From: an uncultured Lentisphaeria bacterium
GTDB lineage: Bacteria > Verrucomicrobiota > Lentisphaeria > Victivallales > UBA1829
Length of the DNA stretch: 28,463 bases
Reading direction: 5' to 3'
Assembly (NCBI GenBank): GCA_905211485.1
Contig: CAJMAW010000023.1
Coordinates: 1-28,463 of the forward strand
Part shown: piece by piece, positions 16,128-23,476 of the stretch
Layout: each line of letters starts with the position of its first letter
Position numbering within the stretch: position 1 is the stretch's first letter
Notes under the pieces: generated by a model
Told to the model about the DNA's origin: nothing
Database searches by the model: none
Seen by the model: the letters and a program-made list of their open reading frames with translations, nothing else
Position numbers and translations under genes: made by a program

Positions 16128-16469
16128 ATGTTCAGAAACCTGTCCGCGGCATTGGGAATTGCCGCAGTGTTCCTCCTTTTTTTCACCGCGCCTGTTCTTG
16201 AGGCGCACAATCATCATGGAGGATCGAAAAGCTGCCGTCAGCAAACGTCGGAAACGGTCTTGCCCGCATCTTCCGCCACAGGCAGTACAGTCTGCAAATC
16301 AGGGAAAAGCGGAGATTCCTCCTGCAGTGTAAATTCTCATGCCTCCTGTGATTTTTCTGCGGCATGCTGCAAGGAGAAGAAATGCTCCTCCGTGCAGAAC
16401 TGCCTTTGTGACGGGAAGGCGGAATGCCGGAAAGTCACTTCTTCCCAGACGAAGAAAAACGGGAATTGA
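16128..16469 (+). CDS. Small secreted cysteine-rich protein
   Basis: Not a family I recognise. It is 113 aa. Residues 1-26 form a signal peptide (FRNLSAALGIAAVFLLFF, then APVLEA before the predicted cut). The mature part starts HNHHGG and holds ten cysteines at 36, 56, 66, 74, 80, 81, 86, 92, 94 and 100, with a low-complexity Ser/Thr stretch between. The second half (CDFSAACC, KKC, NCLC, EC) is densest. Ten cysteines plus an N-terminal His cluster suggest either disulfides in the periplasm or metal binding. The start is chosen by AAAGGA at 16116-16121 and the signal peptide. It has its own good promoter and lies alone between two unrelated genes. Confidence 0.7.
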   Translation: MFRNLSAALGIAAVFLLFFTAPVLEAHNHHGGSKSCRQQTSETVLPASSATGSTVCKSGKSGDSSCSVNSHASCDFSAACCKEKKCSSVQNCLCDGKAECRKVTSSQTKKNGN

Positions 16470-16768
16470 TCGGCGGTGTTTTTGCCTCCTCGGCGAAGTG
16501 CAGAAAGAAACGAGATCGCCCTTCCCCTCATATTTTTGTGTTTCCCGTGGGGGATAAACAGGAAATGCGCGTAAGAGAATAAATCTCTTTTACTTCTGTT
16601 CTCCGCGAGTCGGCGTTTGCCGCGGGAAGGCTGTGCTGTTTTTGCGGTCTTCTGCAGCTCCGGTGAACGCGGGTAAAATGCAGTCCGGATTTTTCCCCCG
16701 CATGTCTTTGGCTTTGCGTGAAGACCTCCCCTCCCCCGTAGAGAGAGAATGCTCCGACTGCCGGACAA
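16470..16768. other. Convergent spacer, no gene seen
   Basis: This 299-base stretch separates the Cys-rich gene (plus) from the chagasin-like gene (minus). It contains an AT-rich hairpin AAGAGA/TCTCTT near 16573-16590 followed by TTAC on plus, a possible weak terminator. Reading frames crossing it are antisense to neighbours and show no recognisable protein. Confidence 0.4.
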
Positions 16769-17323
16769 TCAGTCAAACAACCTCTTTTCAGGGGGCAGAC
16801 GTTCTCCCTTGGAATTGGTCCGGATCAGATTTTCAGAGTCTTCCTTTTCTCTGAGAGGTTTTCCGAAAAGATCCTCCGCCGGCAGGGGGTCGCCCGTGGC
16901 AATGACAAGGAGATCAAATGTCTGAGCAGGAGTCTGATCCTTCTCCCAGGGGCGGCGGTATTCGAGTTTGAGTCCTGTTGTGCCCGGTCCGATGACTTTG
17001 AAAGTCAAAGTTCTCCTTCCTGCGGCTCCTGCCATGCCTGCGGAAGCGGGATTCGGCACAAAAGTGTCTTCGAGACAGCGGAGGACGTCAGATGAATAAG
17101 GCGGGGAAGCCGTCTGCCAGAGATAACCGATTCCCGCCGTCTCCGGCAGCCGGAGCATGAAAAAGTCCCCGACCTCAGGACGAATGGTTTCGCCGCTGTT
17201 TTTCTCGGTCAGTTCCAGGAGCGTCTCCGTGGAGGCAATACAGCCGCTGAGAAAGAGAGGGACCGCCAGGAAAAACATGATTCGGGAAAAACTGGAAACA
17301 AGGGCAAGAAGACTCGTCTTCAT
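16769..17323 (-). CDS. Chagasin-like (I42) cysteine protease inhibitor lipoprotein
   Basis: Predicted membrane-anchored inhibitor of papain-like cysteine proteases. Residues 1-27 form a lipoprotein signal ending in LFLSGC, a perfect lipobox with Cys28 lipidated. The body matches the I42 plan: a first loop ETAGIGYLW (cf. NPTTGY.W), the strand TLTFKVIGPGTTGLKLEY and the last loop RRPWE. The usual second-loop Gly-rich element is likely the region near GMAGAAGR. It is 184 aa, longer than the usual 110-130 because of a hydrophilic tail of about 40 residues. AAAGG precedes the ATG at about 10 nt. Its start overlaps the stop of a possible small Cys-rich ORF (ATGA). It would protect the cell from host or own proteases; that role is inferred. 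Confidence 0.78.
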   Translation of the reverse strand: MKTSLLALVSSFSRIMFFLAVPLFLSGCIASTETLLELTEKNSGETIRPEVGDFFMLRLPETAGIGYLWQTASPPYSSDVLRCLEDTFVPNPASAGMAGAAGRRTLTFKVIGPGTTGLKLEYRRPWEKDQTPAQTFDLLVIATGDPLPAEDLFGKPLREKEDSENLIRTNSKGERLPPEKRLFD

Positions 17324-17499
17324 CGGTCAGAACCTTTCCGCCGCATGAAGCGGAGAGAGTCCGGCACGGGGCACTCCCCGCGGCAGCAGCAGGGGGACGG
17401 GAAGAAAGTCTTGTCTTCTCTCCCGATTGGACTGCCGGCGGCATTTTTTGTATTGTCATCATCAAACAGCAGGAAAGCGTCACAAGGAATGTGAGCCAT
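17320..17499 (-). CDS. Possible small Cys-rich protein coupled to the chagasin-like gene
   Basis: A 59-aa frame with a very strong Shine-Dalgarno AAGGAGG, 6 nt before the ATG at 17499, and a stop overlapping the next start by ATGA. It has no signal peptide or known domain. It contains five Cys, including CCCRGEC near residue 40, and a basic tail. An upstream extension to a TTG at 17583 would overlap the HlyD-type gene stop by 4 nt. It may be a real small protein or a leader whose translation couples the downstream gene. Evidence is position and ribosome site only. Confidence 0.4.
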   Translation of the reverse strand: MAHIPCDAFLLFDDDNTKNAAGSPIGREDKTFFPSPCCCRGECPVPDSLRFMRRKGSDR

Positions 17500-17536
17500 T
17501 CTTCCCCTCCTTCCCCCCTTTTCTCTGCAAAATTCT

Positions 17537-17560
17537 CTTTCTCCGCTGAGAAGGAGAAAG
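17537..17560 (-). terminator. Hairpin after the HlyD-type gene
   Basis: CTTTCTCC (17537-17544) and GGAGAAAG (17553-17560) form an 8-bp stem with an 8-nt loop, about 20 nt past the HlyD-type stop. On the minus transcript it is followed by AGAGAATTTTG, a poor T-tract, so it may only partly stop transcription before the genes below. Confidence 0.35.
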
Positions 17561-17579
17561 ACATGGCCAATGACAGAAT

Positions 17580-19034
17580 TCAAGGCAGAAGGATTTCCAT
17601 TCCTGAGGAAAGCTCGGGCGAATAAATTCTTTTCATTTCTCTGAAATTCTCCTCCATCAGGATCACAGGGATCTTTTTCGGGGCGGCATTTTTCATTTTC
17701 AGGAGGACGTGGAATCCGGAGTTTTCGCTGTTCTTCAGAAGCGCCTCATCCGGGACGGCAAAGATGTGGCCGGCGTAACCGCTGTAAAATGCCACCTTGA
17801 CTTTCTCCCCGATCTGGAAGCGATGGCGTTTTCTCCGGTAAACGACAGTTTCATTTTCTCGGACATCAGGGGGAACATCCCCAGCAAGCACATCGCCCGC
17901 ATGCAGGCCCTCCGCTTTTTTCAATCCGCGGAGAAGGATGTTTCCATACTGTATCTGGAAATCCGTCAGGACAACGGGGACTTTTTCAAGGCGGTTCACT
18001 TTCCGAAGGAGAAGGGGCTGCCCTTCAATTCTCTTCCTCTCCTGATTCGGATTGTCATCCTTCAAACGCCATACAAAACAGGATCCGTCTGAATTCTTCC
18101 GGATCGTATTTTCCGCCACCCACAAGGGAGCAAGAGACTGTTTACCCGGCATGAGCTGCACTGCACTGAGTTCATCAATCAGCGGGAGCTGTTTCCCATC
18201 CTTGCCGAGAGCCGGAGTCAGGAGACGCGGGTTGTCCGTGTAACACTCGATTTTCCCTCCGGCCAGATCCGGCCCCTCCAGCCATGCCGCCACAGGAGTT
18301 TCCGATGTCGCAGGATACACCACAACCTGAATCACTCCCGCCAGACGCTGGACCGCTTCATCCGGCAGATTCACCGTGATTTTCACCGGATCAATCATGC
18401 TGATCTGAAGGACCGGATTGCCAACATCCACAGAACTTCCTTCAGAACGAAATACTTGTGTAACAACCGCATTAAAAGGGGTCCGGAGAAAACAGGCATC
18501 CAGCACCTGTTCGGCGCGTTTCAGGTCGAGGAGGGCCTTTTCCTTGTCGTAAACCGCAGTGTCATACAGCATCTGGGTCTCCTGATACTGCCTCATGCTG
18601 ACGACGTTGTTTCCGGAAAGAGCCTTGTCCCTCTGATAATTCTCCGCCCTGTCTTTAAGCACGGCTTCCGCACGTTTGAGCAGAACGCGTGAAATGGCCA
18701 CATCGCTTTCCGGGATATCCGTGTCCTGCCGTGCCAGCAGGTCCCCCTGCACAGCGATGCTTCCATCCACATCCAGAACCTCGCTGTTGACATATAGCCC
18801 CAGCGGTGCCACGTAGAGAAGGCGGCCTTTCGCTTCAAAGGAAAGAATGGCATTCCTGGCATATTCCACTGTCCCGTCATATACAGCGGGACTTTCCTCC
18901 AGGGCTGTAAGACGCAAAGTCTCAGGTTCTTTTTGAGTATCGTCATCCCCGCATTCCGCCGGAAGCGGAAACAATACCGGAAACAGCAGGATGAAAGAAC
19001 ATACTGTTGCTGACAAATCTTTCTTTTTTAACAT
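17580..19034 (-). CDS. HlyD/MFP-type periplasmic adaptor protein
   Basis: Resembles membrane-fusion adaptors that bridge an inner-membrane pump and an outer-membrane channel. After a signal sequence (MLKKKDLSATVCSFILLF onward, to about residue 28), a barrel-sandwich half is seen, then a coiled-coil hairpin (about 110-175: RVLLKRAEAVLKDRAENYQR, YDKEKALLDLKRAEQVLDA), then LRTPFNAVVTQVFRSEGSSV, the classic return strand, and beta-barrel material to residue 484. The ATG at 19034 has AGAGGTG at 7-8 nt and is preferred to a start 6 codons upstream. No RND, ABC or MFS pump gene is next to it, so its partner is elsewhere. The C-terminal half is longer than usual and unassigned. Confidence 0.8.
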   Translation of the reverse strand: MLKKKDLSATVCSFILLFPVLFPLPAECGDDDTQKEPETLRLTALEESPAVYDGTVEYARNAILSFEAKGRLLYVAPLGLYVNSEVLDVDGSIAVQGDLLARQDTDIPESDVAISRVLLKRAEAVLKDRAENYQRDKALSGNNVVSMRQYQETQMLYDTAVYDKEKALLDLKRAEQVLDACFLRTPFNAVVTQVFRSEGSSVDVGNPVLQISMIDPVKITVNLPDEAVQRLAGVIQVVVYPATSETPVAAWLEGPDLAGGKIECYTDNPRLLTPALGKDGKQLPLIDELSAVQLMPGKQSLAPLWVAENTIRKNSDGSCFVWRLKDDNPNQERKRIEGQPLLLRKVNRLEKVPVVLTDFQIQYGNILLRGLKKAEGLHAGDVLAGDVPPDVRENETVVYRRKRHRFQIGEKVKVAFYSGYAGHIFAVPDEALLKNSENSGFHVLLKMKNAAPKKIPVILMEENFREMKRIYSPELSSGMEILLP

Positions 19035-19069
19035 GATATACACCTCTTGCATCTACCGGCGCTGATTCT

Positions 19070-19309
19070 TCACAGGGGAGGAAAAAAAGGAGGAGGCAGG
19101 ACACTCATTCCCCGCTCAACACGCTCCGCACGCTCCTCCAGCACCGATCCATTTTCATTCACAACAATTTCAGGTCCAATAACTTCATTTATAAAAAAAG
19201 TGAACAGCTGAAACGGTAACGGATTCAGCATCCTGTCCTCCGGCCAGCGGTCCCGGGGTTTGATTTCACGGAGTGAGTCCGGATCCGGCTCGGTACAGGA
19301 ATCCGTCAC
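19070..19309 (-). CDS. Possible small protein overlapping the cyclophilin stop
   Basis: A 79-aa frame beginning with GTG that overlaps the cyclophilin TGA by 4 nt (GTGA), the usual sign of translational coupling. The first 60 residues look protein-like (KPRDRWPEDR, FTFFINEVIGPEIVVNENG); the end is Pro/Phe-rich. It has no signal peptide, TM segment or family I recognise. It fills the gap before the HlyD-type gene, which starts 35 nt later. It could equally be a chance frame. Confidence 0.38.
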   Translation of the reverse strand: MTDSCTEPDPDSLREIKPRDRWPEDRMLNPLPFQLFTFFINEVIGPEIVVNENGSVLEERAERVERGMSVLPPPFFPPL

Positions 19310-19821
19310 TTCGGAGAGACTCTGGAAACCTTCAGAATTACAATCGGCTCTACAGGGACATCATCATGTCCGCAGCGGGAAGTTGTTTTTGCCGAAACGA
19401 TTTTTTTCACCACCTCCATCCCGCTGGTCACACGTCCGAAGACAGCATACCCAAATCCGCGTGGACTGTTGTCCATATGGTTGAGAAAGAGATTGTCCGC
19501 GACGTTGATGAAGAACTGGCTGGTGGCGCTGTCAATGACTCCGGTTCTGGCCATTGCCACGGTTCCGGTGGTATTGGAGAGTCCGTTGCCGGCTTCGTTT
19601 CGGATCGGCGCTCCGGTGGCTTTTGCGTTCATGGAGGCATCCATTCCGCCGCACTGGATCATGAAGCCGGGAATGACGCGGTGGAAAATCGTCCCATTGT
19701 AAAAACCGGAATCCACGTATCCCAGAAAGTTTTCGACCGTAACGGGAGCTTCCTTCTCAAAGAGTTCCATTCGGATATTCCCCAGCGAAGTTTCCAGAAG
19801 AATTTCAGTTGCGGAAGCCAT
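19306..19821 (-). CDS. Cyclophilin-type peptidyl-prolyl cis-trans isomerase
   Basis: Speeds proline isomerisation during protein folding. It shows the full cyclophilin core: FHRVIPGFMIQCGG with the catalytic Arg, GTVAMARTG, SATSQFFINVADN with the active-site Gln-Phe-Phe, FLNHMD and GYAVFGRVTSGMEVV. It has no signal peptide, so it is likely cytoplasmic, PpiB-like. The ATG at 19821 (171 aa) follows AAAGGAG by 11 nt. An ATG 8 codons upstream would place that site inside the gene and lacks one of its own. It is downstream of ptsI by 94 nt and may share its transcript. Confidence 0.93.
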   Translation of the reverse strand: MASATEILLETSLGNIRMELFEKEAPVTVENFLGYVDSGFYNGTIFHRVIPGFMIQCGGMDASMNAKATGAPIRNEAGNGLSNTTGTVAMARTGVIDSATSQFFINVADNLFLNHMDNSPRGFGYAVFGRVTSGMEVVKKIVSAKTTSRCGHDDVPVEPIVILKVSRVSPK

Positions 19822-19915
19822 GTGCTGTATTGCTCCTTTCCCCATTTTCAGATTCTATTTTCTGTTCTGAACTGCCTTCGGGCTGCCATCCGGCTCGGCT
19901 TCCGGCTGCAACCTG

Positions 19916-21766
19916 TTAAAATCCTTTATGGATATTGACAATATCCGGCGCGATTTTCGTAACCATTTCCTGGGAAAGCTGCAGAGATTCGTCGGCATTT
20001 TCACAGTCAAGGGCCTTTTCAGCAAGCGCTTCGGCGTCATGCATTTTCATTCTCCGGATGATTCTGCGGACCGGTGCAATGGCAATCGGACTCATGCTCA
20101 GTTCCTGAACTCCGAGTCCCAGAAGGATCGGCGTCAGGCGCGGATCCCCGGCCATCTCGCCGCAGACACTGACCCAGATATTGTGCTTTCTGGCAGCGGA
20201 AACCGTCCTCCCGATCAGTTCGAGAATCGCCGGGTGCGTCGGACGGTACAAATACGCAACCTTCTCATTTCCACGGTCCACCGCCAGAGAATACTGCACC
20301 AGATCATTGGTCCCGATGCTGAAGAAATCCACACGCGACGCAAGATCCTCGGCGATGATCGCTGCCGAAGGAATCTCGATCATCAGTCCGATCTTCATGG
20401 ATCCGTCAAACGACTGATGTTCGCTCATCAGTTCCTCTCTGACCCCCGCAAGCATCGAAAGGAGCCATTCCACCTCGTCCACGGAGGAGATCATGGGAAA
20501 GAGCATCCGCACAGTCCCGAAGACTCCCGCCCGGAGAATGGCACGCATCTGGGTCCGCAGAATCGCCGGCTTGTCAAAACAGAGCCGGATGGCACGCAGT
20601 CCGAGAAACGGATTCGGTTCATGATAAGACCCGGAAAGCGACGATGAGAGTTTGTCCCCTCCGAGGTCGAGGGTCCGGATCACAACAGGCTGATCCTGCA
20701 TCTCCTCCGCAATTCTGCGGTAGACCTGAAACTGCGCCTCCTCGTCCGGAAGCTCGGCGGTATTCATAAACAGATACTCTGTGCGGAAAAGTCCGATCCC
20801 TTCGGCTCCGTAACGCTTGATGTCGTCGAGATCCTCAAGCCCTTCCGTATTGGCGGCCAGCTGGATGCAGTAGCCGTCCATCGTCTCAGCACGAAGACGG
20901 CTTTCCTTCAGAAGTTCTGAATAAAGTTTGTCTTTCCTGCTGATTTTCAAACGGTAGAGTTCAAGAGTCTCCTTCTTCGGATTGATGATGACAATTCCAA
21001 TGAAACCGTCTATGATGATAGAATCGCCATTCCGGAGCTTTTCATACACGCGCTGCATGCCGACCACCGCTGGAATTTTCATCGAACGGGCCAGAATCGC
21101 CGTATGAGAAGTCCGGCTTCCCGTTTCCACGGCAAAGGCAAGAACGTTTTTCCGGTCCAGAAGCGCGGTGTCGGAAGGCGTCAGATCCCGGGCGATGATG
21201 ACAACCGGCCCGGGAAGATGATCCAGCACCGGACGTTCCAGCCCTTTCAGATTGTTGATGATGCGGCTGGCTACATCCTTGACGTCGTCCGCCCTCTCCT
21301 TCAGATACTGATCGGACATCGTGGATATGGCGGTGATATAGCGCTGAATGGTCATCGAAAACGCATGATCGGCAGGAAGATGTTTCTTCTGAATCAGATC
21401 GACCACTTCCTGCATCAGCATCTTATCATCGACAATCAGCAGATGCGCGTCAAAAATACTTGCTTCCCGCTCTTCCAGGGAATTCTGGATCCGCTTCTGC
21501 AGCTCTACAATTTCAGAGCGGGTCTTGTCCACAGACGCCTTGAAAAGCGAAATTTCCCCTTCGACTTCCTCATCCCTCAGAAGACGGTCGTTCTCCTGTT
21601 TGTCCTCCACCTGGTTTGAATCCACCAGCAGCACCTGCCCGATGGCAATCCCGGGGGAAGCGGGAACTCCGTGAAACAGAATCTCCTTCTTCCTTACCTC
21701 CTCTCCCGCAGAAGTTTCGGCATTATTGACAGGGGAATCCTTCCCCGTTGAAGCATTATTCCTCAT
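19916..21766 (-). CDS. ptsI: PTS enzyme I (PEP-protein phosphotransferase)
   Basis: Takes phosphate from PEP and passes it to HPr, the first step of sugar uptake through the PTS. It has an N-terminal HPr-binding helical part, the phospho-His domain with GSRTSHTAILARSMKIPAVVG (active His221), GLFRTEYLFMN, RTLDLGGDKLSS, NPFLGLRAIRLC, the PEP site IGTNDLVQYSLAVDR and the proton-donor Cys in SVCGEMAGD. It is 616 aa from the ATG at 21766, slightly over the usual 570 because about 30 polar residues precede the conserved start. This ATG lies inside the last codons of ptsH (11-nt overlap), indicating coupling. A TTG at 21793 is an alternative. No EII genes are present here. Confidence 0.95.
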   Translation of the reverse strand: MRNNASTGKDSPVNNAETSAGEEVRKKEILFHGVPASPGIAIGQVLLVDSNQVEDKQENDRLLRDEEVEGEISLFKASVDKTRSEIVELQKRIQNSLEEREASIFDAHLLIVDDKMLMQEVVDLIQKKHLPADHAFSMTIQRYITAISTMSDQYLKERADDVKDVASRIINNLKGLERPVLDHLPGPVVIIARDLTPSDTALLDRKNVLAFAVETGSRTSHTAILARSMKIPAVVGMQRVYEKLRNGDSIIIDGFIGIVIINPKKETLELYRLKISRKDKLYSELLKESRLRAETMDGYCIQLAANTEGLEDLDDIKRYGAEGIGLFRTEYLFMNTAELPDEEAQFQVYRRIAEEMQDQPVVIRTLDLGGDKLSSSLSGSYHEPNPFLGLRAIRLCFDKPAILRTQMRAILRAGVFGTVRMLFPMISSVDEVEWLLSMLAGVREELMSEHQSFDGSMKIGLMIEIPSAAIIAEDLASRVDFFSIGTNDLVQYSLAVDRGNEKVAYLYRPTHPAILELIGRTVSAARKHNIWVSVCGEMAGDPRLTPILLGLGVQELSMSPIAIAPVRRIIRRMKMHDAEALAEKALDCENADESLQLSQEMVTKIAPDIVNIHKGF

Positions 21767-22037
21767 CGAATCCCCGACTGACCAGCCCGCCAAGTGTTTT
21801 CACGGCACATTCGGCGTCACTGCCTTCCGCTGTGATTTTGAGTGAGGTGCCGCACGCGGCTGCCAGCATCAGCATGGACATCATGCTTTTCCCGTCCGCT
21901 ACGGCGGAAGTGGACAGATTCTCCACCCGGATTTCACTGTCAAACCCGGAGGCCGCCTGGACGAAAAGAGAGGCGGGACGGGCATGAAGTCCCAGCTTGT
22001 TGCTGATTTCAAAAGTCGCCGACCATGTATGACTCAT
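21756..22037 (-). CDS. ptsH: PTS phosphocarrier protein HPr
   Basis: Carries phosphate from enzyme I to sugar-specific EIIA proteins. It shows the active-site His in KLGLHARPASLFVQ and a conserved Ser in GKSMMSMLML, the place phosphorylated by HPr kinase where that enzyme exists. Starting at the ATG at 22037 it is 93 aa, close to the usual 85-90, with GGTGG 6 nt upstream. Longer in-frame starts would add a non-conserved Arg/Gly-rich segment. The 3' end overlaps ptsI. It is preceded by a leader of about 165 nt. Confidence 0.93.
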   Translation of the reverse strand: MSHTWSATFEISNKLGLHARPASLFVQAASGFDSEIRVENLSTSAVADGKSMMSMLMLAAACGTSLKITAEGSDAECAVKTLGGLVSRGFDEE

Positions 22038-22124
22038 CCGCATCCACCGCCTTGATTTTCCGGAAGATCCATCCCGGAATCCATCATTCTGAGAATCTCT
22101 CCTCTCCTCCATTCCCCCGAGACT

Positions 22125-22142
22125 CCTGCGGAAAAACGCAGG
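22125..22142 (-). promoter_or_regulatory. Hairpin in ptsH leader
   Basis: CCTGCG (22125-22130) and CGCAGG (22137-22142) form a 6-bp stem around a 6-nt A/T loop in the predicted 5' leader of ptsH. There is no T-tract like an attenuator, so its role is unknown. Confidence 0.3.
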
Positions 22143-22208
22143 GAGCGGGACTTCTCCGTTTCTCAGGAAAAGAGGAGGGGAAAAAACGTTTTCCATCGTC
22201 CCTTATAT

Positions 22209-22237
22209 AAAATATATCCGGATGGCAAAGATTACAA
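22209..22237 (-). promoter_or_regulatory. Possible promoter of ptsHI
   Basis: On the minus strand TTGTAA (22232-22237), a 17-nt spacer and TATTTT (22209-22214) lie in an AT-rich patch between the regulator and ptsH. Match quality is moderate. Confidence 0.4.
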
Positions 22238-22257
22238 ATCAACTCCTGATCATATTC

Positions 22258-22287
22258 TCGTTTTCAAATAGATTTTTTGTTTGAAAC
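22258..22287. repeat. Inverted repeat between regulator and ptsH
   Basis: CGTTTTCAAA and TTTGAAACG lie around an 11-nt AT-rich centre, differing by one base. It sits just after the regulator stop and upstream of the ptsHI promoter candidate. It could be an operator for the neighbouring regulator or part of a transcript end. Confidence 0.35.
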
Positions 22288-22301
22288 GAAAAGAAATCCA
22301 G

Positions 22302-23402
22302 TTATTTCCCTGAAAGTCCCCTTCCCAATTTCCGGTAGAGGGTGGAACGGTGGATTCCAAGCAGGGCGGCGGCGCGGCTTTTATTGCCGTTTGTTTTATG
22401 CAGGGCCTTCTGCACTGCGGCGCGGGTCAGCCCGGCAAGGGAATGGACCTCCTCCTCCCCGGCGCCGGAAAAGAAGACGGCAGAGGATCCCGAGTCCTTC
22501 CCCGAAAGCTCCCTCTTCGCTTTTGCGGAAAAATCGCTTCCGAAACGACGGCCGGAAAGGAGGGGGGGAAGGAGGAATATCTCCCGGATCAGTGCGCGGT
22601 CCGTCCTCAGCGCCGCGCTCTCAAGAACTTGTTTCAGTTCCGCGACATTTCCCGGCCAGGGATGATTCAGAAGGCGGCTCAGCACACGGTCGGAAACCCC
22701 GTGAAGATTCCGTCCTGTTTTTCCTGAAAAATCCCGGAGCAGCGCCTCCGTCAGAACCGGAATGTCATCCCTTCTTTCCCGAAGCGGGGGCAGCTCCACC
22801 CGGTTGCGGAAAAACAGTTCCGCAAAACCGGAATCGAATCCTGCCGACGGATCTTCAGAGCTGCTGTCCTGCCCGATTCCTTTCCATGCGCCGAGACTCG
22901 TCATCAGAAGCAGACGGGGTTCTCTTTTCTTCCGCCGGGAAACGGAAAGGGTTTCTTCCGCCAGGGCCCTCAGTCTTCTCTGCACATCCGGACTCAGAAG
23001 ACGGATATTTTCCAGGAAAAAGCTCCCTCCCGCCCCTTCTCCCGAAAGCGCCTCCCGGAAAAGACCGCCGCCACCATTCATCCCTTCGGCGCCGAAAAAG
23101 AACGCAGACTGCTCTTCGGGAGAAATTTGAGAACAATCCACTTCCCGGTACATCATTCCGGAAGCGTCCCGAAACGAATGAAGGCAAAGTGCATGGAAAC
23201 AAAGAAAATGAAAACAGCGCGCCAGAGTTTTCCTTCCGGTCCCCGGCTCTCCCTGCAGAAACAGAGCAAGCGGGGGACGGGAAGAGAGCAGATGCAGACG
23301 CTCAAGCGTGGAACGCATGGAAGCAGATTCCATGCGGAACAATTCCGGATAAATATATAGGTTACTGGAATAGAAGATATTGCTATGGATTTTATGCGGC
23401 AC
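22302..23402 (-). CDS. AAA+/Fis regulator lacking GAFTGA
   Basis: Resembles the central and C-terminal domains of NtrC-type activators but with no receiver domain. From the start: Walker A GEPGTGRKTLA (about residues 51-61), a degenerate Walker B region GGSFFLENI where GGTLFLDEI is usual, an Arg-finger region FFRNRVELPPLRERRDDIPVL, HPWPGNVAELKQ and a C-terminal Fis helix-turn-helix NKSRAAALLGIHRSTLYRKLG. The sigma54-contact loop GAFTGA is absent; a shorter Gly-rich segment stands in its place. It may therefore act without sigma54, as TyrR does. GTG at 23402 is chosen for GGGAGG 8 nt upstream; a TTG at 23447 or ATG at 23333 is possible. It is followed by ptsHI, a possible target. Confidence 0.82.
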   Translation of the reverse strand: MPHKIHSNIFYSSNLYIYPELFRMESASMRSTLERLHLLSSRPPLALFLQGEPGTGRKTLARCFHFLCFHALCLHSFRDASGMMYREVDCSQISPEEQSAFFFGAEGMNGGGGLFREALSGEGAGGSFFLENIRLLSPDVQRRLRALAEETLSVSRRKKREPRLLLMTSLGAWKGIGQDSSSEDPSAGFDSGFAELFFRNRVELPPLRERRDDIPVLTEALLRDFSGKTGRNLHGVSDRVLSRLLNHPWPGNVAELKQVLESAALRTDRALIREIFLLPPLLSGRRFGSDFSAKAKRELSGKDSGSSAVFFSGAGEEEVHSLAGLTRAAVQKALHKTNGNKSRAAALLGIHRSTLYRKLGRGLSGK

Positions 23403-23476
23403 CCCCACGTTCCTCCCATTTCTTCGCGCTTCTTCAAGCCTCTTCAAGCTTCTTCCCTGCTCCGGAGAACACGATT

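Noticed and set aside
16337..16768. 143-aa minus frame across the Cys-rich gene and spacer
   Set aside because: Antisense to a gene with promoter and signal peptide; Arg/Ser-rich with no domain.
22038..22196. 53-residue N-terminal extension of HPr
   Set aside because: HPr normally starts just before the conserved fold; the ATG at 22037 has a suitable ribosome site and the extension is non-conserved and Arg-rich.
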